From NCBI GenBank assembly GCA_948099385.1, contig CANUEZ040000182.1:20151501-20215500 (forward strand): DNA of 64,000 bases, given 5' to 3'. Source of the DNA: Fasciola hepatica. Its lineage: Eukaryota > Platyhelminthes > Trematoda > Plagiorchiida > Fasciolidae. Position numbers and translations under genes: made by a program. Positions 33,634 to 46,139 of the stretch are shown here, one piece after another (positions within the stretch are counted from its first letter, which is position 1; every line of letters begins with the position of its first letter). Under the pieces are notes generated by a model that was not told the DNA's origin, searched no databases, and saw only the letters and a list, made by a program, of their open reading frames with translations.

Positions 33634-35364
33634 TCAAAGGTAGGGCACAGACGGTGGTGGAATGTGCCTAAGGAAACAATGGCCATTATTTGGTGCGATA
33701 TTATCATAGGGATTTAGAGGATTTGTCCATTGGAGAGAGGGTTTAAGGAATGATGGGGGCATGCCATATATTATCTGAGGACGGTTTGGCGTTAATGGAT
33801 TCGATAGGGCTTCTAACGTGGAAGAAGCTTGTAGGCTCATAGGGCTTACAGGTTTGTTAGTCAGAGGGAGCTGAGACGGGGCGACTGTGTTGTGGCTGTA
33901 GGGCCCGATGCCCGCCTGAACTCCACAGCCGGTATCTGAATAGGGAGGATCGTGAAGTGGGGTGATGACCTGGTAGCTGACTTGAGGGAGGGGTGGCAGC
34001 TGTTGATAGTGGCTGGTGGGGTTAGTTGGTTGCATGCCTGTTGAGAAGTGCTTACCGAGCTTGGTCATCATAGATCTAGGTGTATGCAGCGGCGGCTGCA
34101 GTATTGTCGCAGTCATATTATGAGGCCTCCAGGTGGACATACTAGGCTGTAGAGATGATGTCACTGGTAGATCAGTTGTCTTGTGGCTAAACTGGGATGG
34201 AGAACTTCTGGGTAGATTTGTGGAAGACCCTGAAAATGTGGAATGATAGGTTTGATGAGGTCGATTTTTGCTATTTATTCTAGCGGACGTGGTAGGTGGG
34301 GAGGCAAGGTGCCGACGTTTTCCTGGTGGATGGGTCGGTGACACATGCGGCGATATGTCTAAGTCTATGGTTTCTGCTGGCGTCATGTACGCCGATGGCA
34401 ATGCCGATGCATTTCTCACTGCAGATTTGCTACCCTGGGTTTTCGCCACATTTAACCTTTGCCTGGTGGGCTTTACATGTACGTTTTGTGATGGCCTTTT
34501 CAGCTTCTCGGAAGAAGACTGTGCCGCACTCTGGGTTGAGTTGCACGAAACTTGCGTGAGATCCTGGGGACAAGACTGGCGGAGGTCCACGGATGCCGAA
34601 GGGGCCACCGGCGCAGTAGGTGTTCTGGCTAAAGTCCTGTTCATTGGGGTATGTGGTGATGCATCTACGGGTCCCGTTTGATCAGAGCCAGTGGGAGGCG
34701 CTGGTTTGCCTCTCTGCATGCGGAACATCTCTCTTTGTAGAGGAGATTTATCGGTGTGTATTCTGATGTTTTTAAATGATGTAGCTGCGGCAATTCTTTG
34801 ACAGTTGTTGATGAACTCAGCGGCTGTTAATTGGTTAGAAAATTGAAACAGCAAAGGGCAGGGGTATCGTGGTGACCTTTTCCGTAGCCTAGTGCAATGG
34901 CACATGTGATGAGCCATGTTGCATGCATTCAGTATTGTGGCTTTAACAGACTGTGTTGACAGTTTTTCCGGGACGTTTAACACTATAGCATTGTTAGCGT
35001 TGACGAAATGATGAGAGCAGGTTGGGAACGGAATGGCGAGAGCTAGACTCCAGGCATTGTTTTCGGTAGTGCAAAACAGAATGATTTGAACTGCTTGTGT
35101 GGAGTACAGGGACTTATTGTTGATGCGACAAGGTGTGATGATTGGTGTCGGCAATCTGCCCCACGGTCGAGTAAGACTATCACGCCTGGTTGTAACCCTA
35201 GTTATAGGATCGTGGTCAAGGCCAGCCTTGAAAGGTACACGATAAAGCGCCACCACGGTTAGGTACCGATTTAAACGGTGGCCAGTTGGACCGCTCAAAT
35301 AGCTCGGTTCGCATGGTGGTCCGACAGTATAGCCGAGTCCACTGATGGCTACCCAGGCAACCAC
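33634..35364 (-). CDS. CR1-B ORF1 protein, N-terminus probably replaced
   Basis: Open for 576 codons and ends nine bases before the ORF2 frame. It holds AIVLNVPEKLS, then LRKRSPRYPCPLLFQF, with counterparts in CR1-C (VVFKVPG) and CR1-D (SAVVFNVPGG). That suggests a compact RNA-binding-type fold near residues 125-190. The rest is Pro/Ser/Thr-rich, basic and probably disordered. The first 80 or so residues read through 35120-35364, which aligns with CR1 3'-region sequence (11040-11140) rather than with the MPRVARK-type N-terminus of CR1-C. I therefore suspect a 5' truncation and a chance extension. Role by analogy: nucleic-acid binding for the retrotransposition particle. Confidence 0.7.
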   Translation of the reverse strand: MVAWVAISGLGYTVGPPCEPSYLSGPTGHRLNRYLTVVALYRVPFKAGLDHDPITRVTTRRDSLTRPWGRLPTPIITPCRINNKSLYSTQAVQIILFCTTENNAWSLALAIPFPTCSHHFVNANNAIVLNVPEKLSTQSVKATILNACNMAHHMCHCTRLRKRSPRYPCPLLFQFSNQLTAAEFINNCQRIAAATSFKNIRIHTDKSPLQREMFRMQRGKPAPPTGSDQTGPVDASPHTPMNRTLARTPTAPVAPSASVDLRQSCPQDLTQVSCNSTQSAAQSSSEKLKRPSQNVHVKPTRQRLNVAKTQGSKSAVRNASALPSAYMTPAETIDLDISPHVSPTHPPGKRRHLASPPTTSARINSKNRPHQTYHSTFSGSSTNLPRSSPSQFSHKTTDLPVTSSLQPSMSTWRPHNMTATILQPPLHTPRSMMTKLGKHFSTGMQPTNPTSHYQQLPPLPQVSYQVITPLHDPPYSDTGCGVQAGIGPYSHNTVAPSQLPLTNKPVSPMSLQASSTLEALSNPLTPNRPQIIYGMPPSFLKPSLQWTNPLNPYDNIAPNNGHCFLRHIPPPSVPYL

Positions 35365-37897
35365 TATGATCTGAAAGAGATCGGAAGAGCGGCAATCTTG
35401 AGAATGTTCCAGCTGGGGGTTACGAATACTGTCTTAACAGAAATCAGACAGTGATAATTTTGGCATATGACGGTTAATGGGCGGAGGCTGTGGTAGTTTT
35501 CAAGGTTGTTGGATGATGATGGAGTAATGGGGGGTAGCAAACTTAGGCTTAGTCACAGAGTAAAATATTTAAGTTTTTAAGTGGTAGAAGAGAACAGGAG
35601 TCCCATTTGAGGACCAAAAAAAGAATAGAAGGAGGTGGGATCAGGAAGGACCTGAAAAAAGACTGAGAAAAAAGGAAGACAGCAGTCTGGCTGTTGTATC
35701 AGCTGTGGGTGAGGAAGGCAAAAATAGTGAAGATAGAAGAGACGCGTAAAGTTATGGTGAGGTTTTCTGGTGTAGATGCGAAAGTGCTGGTTTGCCGTGT
35801 AGGCTGTGGGAAGAAAGAAGCATACTGAATCCAGGTGGAATGGGGTCCCAAGATAATAAGAACAGATGCGCATATCGGTGAGTATTGGTTACCGAAAAGT
35901 AGCATCATGCGTGGTAAGACGCGGGTTTGAGGAAAAGGGATGATATGTGTGCTGGTTTTTAGCCAGGGACAAAGGAGTTAAGTGGATATGATCACCCACT
36001 ACCAAAATTTAAAGCAGTTTGTCACGAGAGTTCGTGTCGGTAGGCTTTTTGGTCGCGTAAGTGAGTCGATACCGTATCAGATAAATCACCGCTGACTTTG
36101 AACAGCATTAGTGGGTGGGCTTGAAAAGAAAATAGAAAACGTAAAGTTGTGGGTGGGAAATTATAAAAGAGCAATGAGTACTTTCCCTATTTCAAAAACC
36201 ATACGGGCGAGGTTTGGCCCATATGTCTGAACCATGGGCTTGCAGATGAGGGGGTGTCGTCAGAGCATAAGCCTCATGAAATAACTATTCAGACCATGTA
36301 CTGATCACGGCTTTGGACATCGGAAAGCTGGGTGAGAGTTTTGCGGAAACTCAAAGGGGTTGCGGCTGCGGAAAGCGAGGTTGGCTAGCATATGTGGAGA
36401 GCTCGGAGGTCGTGTTAACTTTCTGTACTGGTTCAGACAAAATAACTGAAGGCTACCTTAGAAGCTTTTGGTTTCCTGTATGCGTGGTCGAGTCCAGGCT
36501 GCTATCCAAAATCCACCTGGTAAAGAAAGGGGTAGAGAGCATTAGCCCATGACCTGCACAGCCAGAAGTATGCTTTTTCGTCTCCTTTTTGCAGGGGAGA
36601 AAGAGAGCCAATTCACACCGTTGGGCAAACTTCCCATTTCTCTTTAACCCGTTTTTCTTTACTGGCGGCCGGAGACAGATGTGGACGGCAGTTTCCTTTC
36701 AACGGGAGGCTGACACAGACTAAATGTTATAAACTTTGGAGGTGATGTGGAAGGAGAGGACAGAAGATGGAAAAAACACCTAGATAACGTCAGCGTTCGT
36801 TCGGCCATCACTTAGCCGCATGTTTCTGCCAACAACAGGGTCCGATGGGTTACAGCACATTTGTGAGCCGTCCGGTGACTGCATCGCCGACTATATACAG
36901 GATAACTTCACGGGCATGACGACGATGATGGAAGAGTTTCACCAATGGCTTTGCAAATGTTAACCTCCAGCTGCTGATGAAGTAATGGGTGATTGGAGCA
37001 GGTATATCAGAGTTTCGGCCCAAAGTCGCAAGCTGAAGGTGAAAACTGATGAGCAGTAAAGACCTTAGGATTTGGTATAACGAGGAATGATAGATATGGG
37101 AAGGAAGATCCTCCGTGCAACTTTGGTTTCCGATAGTGATGAAATATCTTCTTGATCAGTTGCTGGTGCGTGTTGCGTAGAAAACTGATGCTTTGTATGA
37201 AGAACAGTTTTATGATGAAGAACTATTACCTAACCACGAGCCTCAGGGGTAACAGTGAGTCAAAGTCGTGTGAAGTCCGGAGGATAGGTATTGTTCTAAT
37301 GGAGCTGTGAAATGGATTTTAATAGCGAGTTAGGTACCCGCATGCAAATTAGAGTGTAATGTGGCAAGATCCGAGCGAGGGGAGAAGAGAACTGAACAGA
37401 TGTATATTAAGAAACAAGGGATTAGGGGACGTGCAGTGGCTAAGGAAAAAGCTATGATAAGATTGATGAAACCGGGAAATTATTCGCTACCAGATTCAGC
37501 AAAACGGACGTAGTTAGAGCAGAATCACCGGACTGAAGACAAAACCATTCGGTAAGAAATCGTGGGACGAGGGAAGCTGGAGGTTGAGACATGGAACAGA
37601 AAATATCGTCGTAACTGGGAATTGAATAAACTTAATGAGGCACCCCAAAGAATGTTCCAAGACTGTGCTTACCGGACTTTGCTGAGAGACTTACAACCCT
37701 AAAAGGCAGGACCAGATAGGGAAGGGAAACAAAGTGAACGGGTGGACAACGACATTGCAGAGGAAACAAGAACGCCGCAGCCATGACACAAACACAACAA
37801 GGTTCTCAAACAAGGGAGTTCTAAGGCTGTCGGAAATCTAAGTTAACTTTAGAAGCTACTTCTTTACTTATGCACGATCTAAAACTGGTATTATAGT
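35365..37897 (-). other. CR1-D 3' region, upstream of the CR1-B insertion
   Basis: 35345-36030 aligns in order with 11085-11740 of CR1-A (for example the block GAATGTTCCAGCTGGGGGTTACG, then ACAGCAGTCTGG, then GGTGGAATGGGGTC). It follows the C-terminal end of the CR1-D RT at 37898 on the same strand. The simplest reading is the 3' region of CR1-D, entered by CR1-B. The alternative is a 5' leader of CR1-B sharing sequence with the 3' region. 36030-37897 shows no frame I can assign. Confidence 0.5.
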
Positions 37898-39700
37898 TTA
37901 CACAGTTAGGTATTTGTTTATGTGGGACTCAAAATTCTTAGATGGCCTTGAAGAAAGTATATCGTTAGGTAGTTTGTTCCATAAAGCCGCATACGTGACC
38001 AGAAAAAGGTAAGATCTAAGAGCAAGTCTAGGAATGGAGGCTGTCTCTGTGTTGTTTCTCAATCCTAAAGAATACAGATAATCCTTTGACTTTTTCAGCA
38101 GCAGTGCTGAAGCGATTATTTTGTCTACAATGAAGGATATGAGGCCCAGATTTGTGTCCAAGCCAGAGGGGGCCTAGTTTTAAATTTTGACAGCAGTGGC
38201 TGTTATAGAGTTCATTGGAAAGCTAATTAACTTTTTCTCATTAGCCCCTGAACCTTTCAATAGCCACTCTTTTCCACTGGCGTACGTTAGAGTGGATCGT
38301 GGAACAGCACACCTAAAGTGTTTTTAAGTGGGTTCTTGTAGGTACTGAAATTGCTTTCCGGAAGGCGGAACTTGGTCTAAAGCAGGACTGTAAATCCTCT
38401 AGCCTCCGCAGCTTGAGTGGTTGTGTGTTCTTACAAGGCGGAAACGGCTGAATACGGCAAACCTAAATCGCGCACTGAGGGTCTGATGGAAAATGGGTGA
38501 CCGTCTATAATGAATGTACCTGGCGGGACATTGCAATTGAAGGTAAAAGTATTGCCTTTCTCCATGGGAAGTTTCATGAACAAACTAGTGCGCCAAGAAC
38601 TAGGAGCGGTTAGATCTTGCGGTGTGTCACTGATAACTAAACTAAACATTCTGGAGTCAGGGGTATGCAAAATTTTGTTGTCGTTCGTGAAACATTGGAG
38701 AGTGCCATGGCGAACTGCAACAAAAATATCATTTTGAAGATTCTGCATTCTATCAGCTCTGGTCTGTTTTTTCTTGAGTTCGTCACGGTTGGCAAAGCTG
38801 GCGTGATAGTTTTTAAACACTGATTGAGAACAAAATATAGCTCATCTGCTACCAGCTGCGCACCAGGCGAAAGGAACGACGTACCCCCATTTTGAGGTCT
38901 GAGTATGTTTTGGGGCTGCGTCAGTGAGCTAAGTGACACTGTTTAGTGGAGGGCTTAGAGTAAACAATGACGTTTGGTGCAGAGAACGCGTACGAGGCTA
39001 CCCAGTGGTCACATCTGGGGAAGCCTTATCCCCCAGGGAGGTGGCCACCTTGTTAAGCCCACGAGAAAACAGTAGATCCAGAGTGGTTTTCCTCTAGTGA
39101 AGATGGAACTTGTTGAGTCCAACCACCAAGTTGCGTACATGCAGCAAAATCCTGATAACACCCTGGACCAGAGTGTGATGGCTAGCACACTTCTGGGGCG
39201 TTGAAATCACCTGCCATCATTTTGTGATCGACTGGGTGGGCGGGGGCAGAGTGGAAGGCGCAGAAGATAGGCACAATATTTTCCCTGGTTGCTCCGGGCT
39301 ACCGATAAATGCGTCGAAGCTAAAGTTCTTGAGACTGCAGTTCAACTGTCACCCTAGCTGAGTCACCAAAGGCGTCAATGGCTGCGTGTTACATCGTACA
39401 GACAGGAAAAGATTGCTTGCGGCATACCAGGCAAACCCTCCTTGACGGTGTACTTTAGAAATACTGAATGCCCTGTAACCAGATATGGCGAAGTCTAATT
39501 TGAGGGTGTTGGTTTTAAAGCATGTTTCAAGGATGAGAACGAAGTCACAGTTAGACAAGGGGACAAAAACAGACATCCCTGCTGCTCTGTCTTGTACTAT
39601 CGCAGCAGGTAGTTGTGCGAAAGCTGAAGCTGCAGGAGATAGAGGCGGTGGTGCCGCTTGTTCTGGTACTGACAAGATAGATGAGAGGGTTCCGGGCAGA
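37898..39700 (-). pseudogene. CR1-D ORF2 remnant: endonuclease-RT
   Basis: Pieces in several frames, in order. 39349-39675 has the endonuclease start, with LETCFK in place of ITETWL, and RQGG. A GDFNAPEVC patch lies near 39210. 38750-38939 is the linker. 38431-38820 has FTNDNKI where FADDIKI is expected, so the polymerase centre is lost, then PSVRDLGL. 37898-38161 has LRSYLFLVTYAALWNKLPNDI and the end of the frame. The RT fingers seem deleted between linker and palm. This is the oldest CR1-like copy in the window. Confidence 0.8.
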
Positions 39701-41702
39701 TTGCTATGTACGCAGTTTGAGGACCAGTGGAGGAATGTTCGGACAATATCAGGACGGGCGGTAAAGGATGAGAGAGATGACAGGACGTGTAGTACGATCG
39801 AAGGTACTGATTTCTCAATCCCACTGAGAACATGTGGAGTAGCCGGTCGTCACGGGACCAACTAAGAAGGTAAGGGAGGCTTCGTTAAGGATGACTGGAA
39901 GAGTCTGAAGCGAAGAAGCAGTGTGGAGTGGATGGAAGTCGGAAATATCGCCTTTATTAACGGAGAAGGGGCCCAGGTTTAGAGATGAAATACTAGTTGT
40001 AGGATTGGTGGTTACAGCATCGTTGGGAAAGAGGTGCGGACGATTCGACTGGGATAAAGCCTTGGTGTGGAGCCGCGTTTTTTCCGCGGCGGACAAGGGA
40101 AATCTGGGTATCTTGTGTCAGCATTAGGTAGCCGTTGGATGCACGCTTGGTCGGCGGGGTGACGAGAGCCCGATTCGAGCGGGTTGTTGATGGTTTACTG
40201 CCGTGGCTGGGACGAGGTAGGTAAATTGTTGTTATATACAGAAGGTCTGCAGTGGGGTGAGGGGAGTAGAAAGAGGTGTGGTAACTGGCTTCGGCCGTGT
40301 GGGGCAATGAGCGGCTGCAACGAACGTTGTACCTGTTATACTGGAAACTGAGAAGGTTCGAATAGCAACGCCGGAGATGGTGGTGATGTGCATAAGAGAA
40401 ACGTTTTGTGTATGGTGCTGCACCGGTGGACCAGGTGAGGGTGACATCTGATTACTTGGTCTCACCACACTGGGGTTGGCTACATGGGTCTTTAGATGAT
40501 TGCTCGGATGCACGGACGGAGCACCGGCAGGAGAGGCGACGAGTTTTGGTGGGTACGCCGGCAGTGGAAAACAGGCTGGGGAAAGAATTGTTCATCTCCC
40601 GCAAGAGAGGTCCCGAGCCGGTTTTTGTCGCAAACCAGGGGGAGTGGTCGAATCGATGCTGGGATGACCTAGGCCACGAGAAGCATCATCGATGGGAGGT
40701 GAAGTTGTCTCAGTTCAGCTGCAAAGAATTTATCGCGATTGGTTGGTACGGAGCAGCGAGTTCGAAGCAATCACTTTCTTGGTTATTTTTGAGACGAGCC
40801 ATTGCCTGGGCGGAGGCTGCCTGCGAGGGATCAATGTACAACTGTGCCACGGGTATATCCTGAAGATATTGATTGTGAATGGGTTGCAACGTGAGGCCTT
40901 TTGGACGGGCTCTGAGGCGTTGGGGGCGGGCTGGATAAGTTGAGGGTTACATCCGCCTGTGGTGCAATGGTCGATGGAGGTGGTGTGAATGTGTCAACAA
41001 AGGTGGGTTGTTGAGAGGAGTTGAGCGGAGCTGGACCGGAAGACTCTGACAAAGCGGGATTGCCCATCACCAACCTAGGGGCATCTATCTGTAATGGGGT
41101 ATTGTCGGAGACGATTCTTATGCTTTCGAATGGTGGTGCTCCGGTTAGAGTCTCTCTATGGTGTTTTCCATGGCAAAGCTTTCCCCACGGAACCGAAACA
41201 AAATCGAACACCTATGCCGCTGTGACGTTTTTCTGAGTATTATGCAGCAGCACTTGCAGTGCGACAGATTTCAGGCTAGAAGCAACGATTGTTCAATCTG
41301 TGAAGGAAGAAGACCACCAGGAACATTGAAGACCACAGCACTTTTGGATCTTTTAATTCTTCGGTGGACTTTGGAAGCAGCTGGTTCCAGGAAGTGACCG
41401 ACAGACAGTAACTCGATGGTGTCCGGGTGTTCTGAAGGGTCGAAGGCAATTGCAAGCGGTGACAACGTGGTCATTGTATCATCCTTGCTACACATCTGTT
41501 TTTCCAGGCGAGTTAGGTTTTGTTTAAGTGACCTTAATTTGGTACTGGCATAACCGTGTATATCAACTAGTAGTACCGAGCAACGTGCCGGAGCTGACGG
41601 AGGTCGGTAGCTTTTAGTGCTCACGGATTGAGGATGGCTGGTCACTCGGTGATGAGGGCGGACGGTAGTTGCTCCAGGCAACCTTTGACAAAGAATTTCC
41701 AT
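39701..41702 (-). pseudogene. CR1-D ORF1 remnant
   Basis: 41271-41702 has LRSLKQNLTRLEKQM, a likely short coiled coil, and SAVVFNVPGGLLPSQIEQSLL, matching AIVLNVPEKLSTQSVKATIL of CR1-B. 40831-41211 has FESIRIVSDNTPLQ, matching FKNIRIHTDKSPLQ, followed by Pro/Ser-rich sequence. The remainder to 39701 is Pro/Thr-rich in broken frames. Non-functional. Confidence 0.75.
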
Positions 41703-41929
41703 GGGAACGTAGTTAGACTTGTTAATGATTGGCAGTTAGAAAGCTACTCCAAAAATGATTTTCTGACCAGCTGGCTGTCTTTGAATTCGCTGCCCAGAGA
41801 AAAGATCCTCGAATTACTTTGAGTTGGAGAGGTACACTTAGAAGCCATTTTTCATTACCACCCTAGATAGCTTAGTAAAAAAACAAATGTCAAAGTATCT
41901 ATGGAAAAAGGTGTCTTCTCGGAGCATTG

Positions 41930-43020
41930 AATGAGGTTCACAATGCGCTAAATTCAAAAAAGGGGAGACAGCGAAGCTACTTGAACTGCCGACCGGTGGG
42001 CTTCAACTCAGTAGTCTTCAGACTGACAGGCGAAATGTTTATGGACAAGATAGCAGCACACAACGTCATACCATCTGGTGGTACCAAGCAAATGTAGTTT
42101 CGTAAGATGGCGCTCGTCTCTGATAAACTTGTCAAATTTTATTAACGAGGTAACTGGTAGACTAGACAGGGGAAGCTAGGCTGAAATTTGTGGCCTTGAC
42201 CACAAAAATGCATTCGTACCTGCAAACCACTACTCAAAAAATCGGCTGCTTTTGGTTCAACCTTGAAACTCATTTCTTGAATCGGAACCCTATTACAAGA
42301 TGCTTCCAGAGTTTAGTGCTGAGGACTCTACTATTTCTAATGCTCGTGAACAACCTCTCCGCCGGGTAAAACTCCTCGTCTCCGTACTCACGGATGATGC
42401 CACGCTGGTGGAGTCCACATAAAATCATTCCATTCAGCAGGACCTCAACAGGGTATACCAGTGGTCTGTGCAATGAAATCTGCAGCCGAATGTCAACAAA
42501 TGTCTATATTCAGTGGCTGACAGATGGATATGCCCGTCGGTGTGGTTGGGTTCACTGAAGCAAGAGGTGGCGAGCCCATAGGTAAGTAGAGTAAAGGTTC
42601 GAAGGGTTGTAATCACCGGCGGTTTCAAACCAAATGAGCAATGTCGCTTGGCTGAGCATAAAACCTCCAGAGAACTCTGGCAACTCAAAAGAGAAGTTAC
42701 AACGAGAAAATTAAATGCTCCACTGCCACCGTACAAATCTTTTAGGCTACCCCTCCGGAGAATTTTGTAGAGATTTGGAGACTCTGCATGGCGAGGGATG
42801 TAAGAGTCGTGGAGCTGGTGCAAATGTTTCACGATACGGTTTTCTTACCATCGGTAGCTCGGTTATGGGCAAAGCCTCCGAAAAAAACTGATCCTATACC
42901 TCTTGGAAGGTAGAAGCCATCGGGCAGCCTGAAGCAAACCTTCTCAGTAATTAAAGGAACGGCTGACCTGGGTGGAGAGGGCTGCCAAAGAAGTCTTGCG
43001 GCTACGCTGTGGTCCGACGA
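41930..43020 (+). pseudogene. Element F: non-LTR RT remnant on the plus strand
   Basis: The only recognisable plus-strand element. In broken frames it reads NCRPVGFNSVVFRLTGEMF near 41977 (the NYRPVSL...KL.E motif), VLRTLLFLMLVNNL near 42310-42365 (GSVLGPLLFLL.VNDL), DDATLV near 42390-42410 and IQQDLNRVYQWSVQ with NVNKCLYS following. The catalytic Phe-Ala/Asp-Asp box has become LTDD. The order and wording fit CR1/L2-type RTs that differ from CR1-A to D. Sequence to about 43020 is probably its C-terminal part. Many stops. Confidence 0.65.
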
Positions 43021-46000
43021 CACGCCCCCTAATTACGAAACGAGGGCGTGGGGACTCGACTGAAAGCACAACGTTCCCTTGCTAGAGAAGTGTTCGACTA
43101 GAACGGACCACCGGACAAACATATTTTAGCATCGACAGTATAGGATTTTAGGAAGCATGGCAGCGAACGGAATAACGGTTTTACCGCAGGGGGTGGTTCG
43201 TGAAAATACACCTGTCTTACACCCTTCTCCCCGCTTTACTTCCCTCCTCAACTTCTCCATCCATAGCCATCTAATGTTTTTTTAATTACCTTCATCACTT
43301 TGAACCCGGTTAGCCCTAACTAACTTTGTATAACTCAGTCCTATACCTGACGGGCCACCATTTGCTTGCAGGTGGCAACAAGGACCACGTACGCCCCTCA
43401 TATCGGTGCGTGATGACCAGAGATGTTCAATTTATCGCTTAACCTACCACTAGATTTTGGTTTTTTTACTTTTTCCGGTCCTCGGCTTTGTGTTAGTACA
43501 ACATTTTAGAGAAAGGCCGCCGTCAGTATGAAGCAGCCCACTGGGGATTGACCGGTGCTGGGGCGGGGATTCGAACATAAAACTGATGGTTCAAAGTCCA
43601 CTTCAGTGACCATTCAACTGGGGCTGGCCTGAATAAAGAAGGCCTGGAATTTCTGCTTGTCGCAGCACCGAGAGATCCAAAGAGCCCAAACTGCACAAAG
43701 CGAGATATCTTTGGCGCTTCTCCATGAGCCTCCTGCGACTGAAGCTTGAACTGCGCTAATCTGCGACGTGGAAAATGGAAGCAACTCAACAAGGACCTCA
43801 TTTGGTGGTCAGGAATAATAGCCTGTGAACACAAAAGAGAAACTCAAGAAAGATTCACCAAAAGGAGAAGAAGGAACTTGGAACCGAGGTAGCATAAAAA
43901 GAGCCATAATCTACGTTTACCTTGCACAAAGCCTCAGGGCCAATATAAGGATCGACCAAAAAGCGGGAACCCACTCGGCAGCTAGGTCAGAGTCTGCGAC
44001 AGCAGAAAACAAACCTCAACCTCCTACATCAAACTCCACAATTGGACAGTCCAACTTGTACGAAAAGATCGGGCAAAGTAACCGAAATAATGTAAAATGT
44101 GAACCAAATAAAAGAAAAAAGAAATAGAAGCTAAGTAAATGCAAAAAGAACCAGTAAAAGGATTGGAAGAAGAATAGAAGAGTTGAAGGGCTAACAAAAC
44201 GGAAGAGAAGATTAAAGGCTGGAAAAGAAAAACTTAAAAAAGAACATTATTGTAACTGTTTAGTATGCCGTTAGAAGCTTTCGTTTAAATCTGCCTGGAA
44301 TCCTAATCTCTGCGCTGTTACTATTTCCGTAGCTCCCCGTCCCAATGGTTTATGGGCTTCGCAGTGCTGCTCGCACCTGTCGAACGATATTCCTGAAAGC
44401 AGGAATACTCGCAGATCCAGCACCAAGAAGTCACTACCAAGACCCCCAAAGACTGAAAAGCATGAGATCAAAGCGGACTTTCCGTGTGATCAGAGACGAA
44501 TTCCCTTGGACCTACGGGAAGCCACACGCTGCGACACTTGCTAGTTCCGGTTCTATTGGAAGGAGGTGAAATACCAAAAGTGTCCTTGGATCTCTTCTAG
44601 AGGCACGACCATTTGACCTGGGTGTGCTCAGGTTTAAAGCAAGGGGTGGGAACATATTCATAGGGTCTCACACTAAGCCCGGTGGAACGTTGCCTACCGA
44701 ACGACGGTAAAACACCCAAAGCTCAAACACATATGAGGAGGAAGCTGCCTGCGTCCCTTGAGATAGCACAGCTGAGGCCCCGTTCCTTATAAGGACCAAT
44801 GGGGCGACCGTCATGCACTGCCAAGGGGGGGGAATGTCCTTCAAATACGGAGTCTCTTAAAGCCTTCCAGAACCGGGTTGAACCTAAAGTGAAAAGTTTT
44901 TCTGACCTGATTCATTTTCAGGTCACTCAAACAAAAAACCTGCGAGCTCGGGCTGATTATGTGACAGGTTAAATAAACGTGATTCAAGTAAGCGCGGTAA
45001 TAAAACCGGGAGGCATTAGGATAGTAGTTACGAATGGACTCATCGAATGGTTATTCTGAGAGGCAAGACAAACAAATCAAACTCTGCTACAACGGGATAT
45101 CGACTTACTGACACCTGCCTGGGGTACCGCTGTTTGCCATTATTAAATGGGTACTATGCTTGGGAAGATGAAGTCCCAATGCGAAAGTGCAAGCTCAAGG
45201 GTGGCATACCCCAGTGGCGTTTGGGAACCCCAGGTACCAGGGTGCTTTCCTCGTCGAGGTGGACAGAATCTGTAGGAATTCCAGAGGAGATATTGAAATA
45301 GAACCAGATAACTACATTACTCCTCACACCGACATTTGCGCACGGGACCCGACTCTGACAGGGAGATGAGGTGTTGCTAAAAGCCCCTTGGAAAGCACTG
45401 ATAAGTCGGGCTATCTGCGGAACAAAACTCAGCAGCAAGAGTGACGCAAAAATATAGGGAGCCTTCAGGCTAGAGCCCGAGCGCAAATTAGAAGCATCGC
45501 TGCTCAAAAAAAACGAAGGCAAAGGAGGAATAGCAGCGATGCTGTGTAGTGTATACAGTGTAAGTAATAAATTGAGATAACTTGCGGTCGAGAGTTAGAG
45601 AGCGGACCGCGTATCTGTCACCGAATTGTGGCAGCGTGGAGGCGATAGAATAAGTCTGGCGCGTACTGAGGGATTGGGTGTGCATAGTGTCAAAGTTGAG
45701 GATGAAAGGCTGGAAGGGGGGTACCGTTGTTAGTAGATGGGCAAGGTTTAAGGGAGAGTAATAAGAATTTGACGACGGGAACGGGGGCAGTGGCAGCACA
45801 AATGAAAGTTCTAGGTAGGTGGGTGGCCCTGGTGTGTTTATAGGAGCCCGACTCTCGAAGCGGAGAAAAACTGGGGTCCGTCGGGATATGTAGCGGCAAC
45901 ACACAGAAATGCTGTAGGAAGTTCATTTCTGCGGGGATTTTGCCGAACCAAAGATCGATAGGCAACCAAAATGGTCGCCGGCGGGGCCATTCGGCCGAAG

Positions 46001-46139
46001 TTTTGTTTGGCCACACTGAGAACAAGCATTAAAGCTGCTTGTCCACCGGCTTACTAGATGAAGGTAAGGTCAGACTCCAGGGCTATGGAATCTAGTGATT
46101 TTCAAACTTTCTGCAGAGGTAGACTGGGTTAAAATTGAC
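43021..46139. other. About 3.1 kb with no assignable gene
   Basis: No domain recognised. A 100-codon plus frame at 43825-44127 is Lys/Ser/Asn-rich without motif. Minus frames at 45154-45522 and 45690-46025 are Pro/Ser-rich and unconvincing. 43540-43630 has a B-box-like GTTCGAATCCC on the minus strand (see rejected items). This could be host intergenic or intronic DNA or decayed repeats. Confidence 0.4.

Noticed and set aside
43540..43630. Possible tRNA or tRNA-derived SINE head on the minus strand (GTTCGAATCCC B-box, TGGACTTTGAACCATC like an anticodon arm).
   Set aside because: The anticodon stem does not pair beyond three bases and I could not close an acceptor stem. At best a decayed tRNA-derived repeat.
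43825..44127. 100-codon plus-strand Lys/Asn-rich frame as a host gene.
   Set aside because: Low-complexity composition, no domain, no supporting splice context that I can defend.
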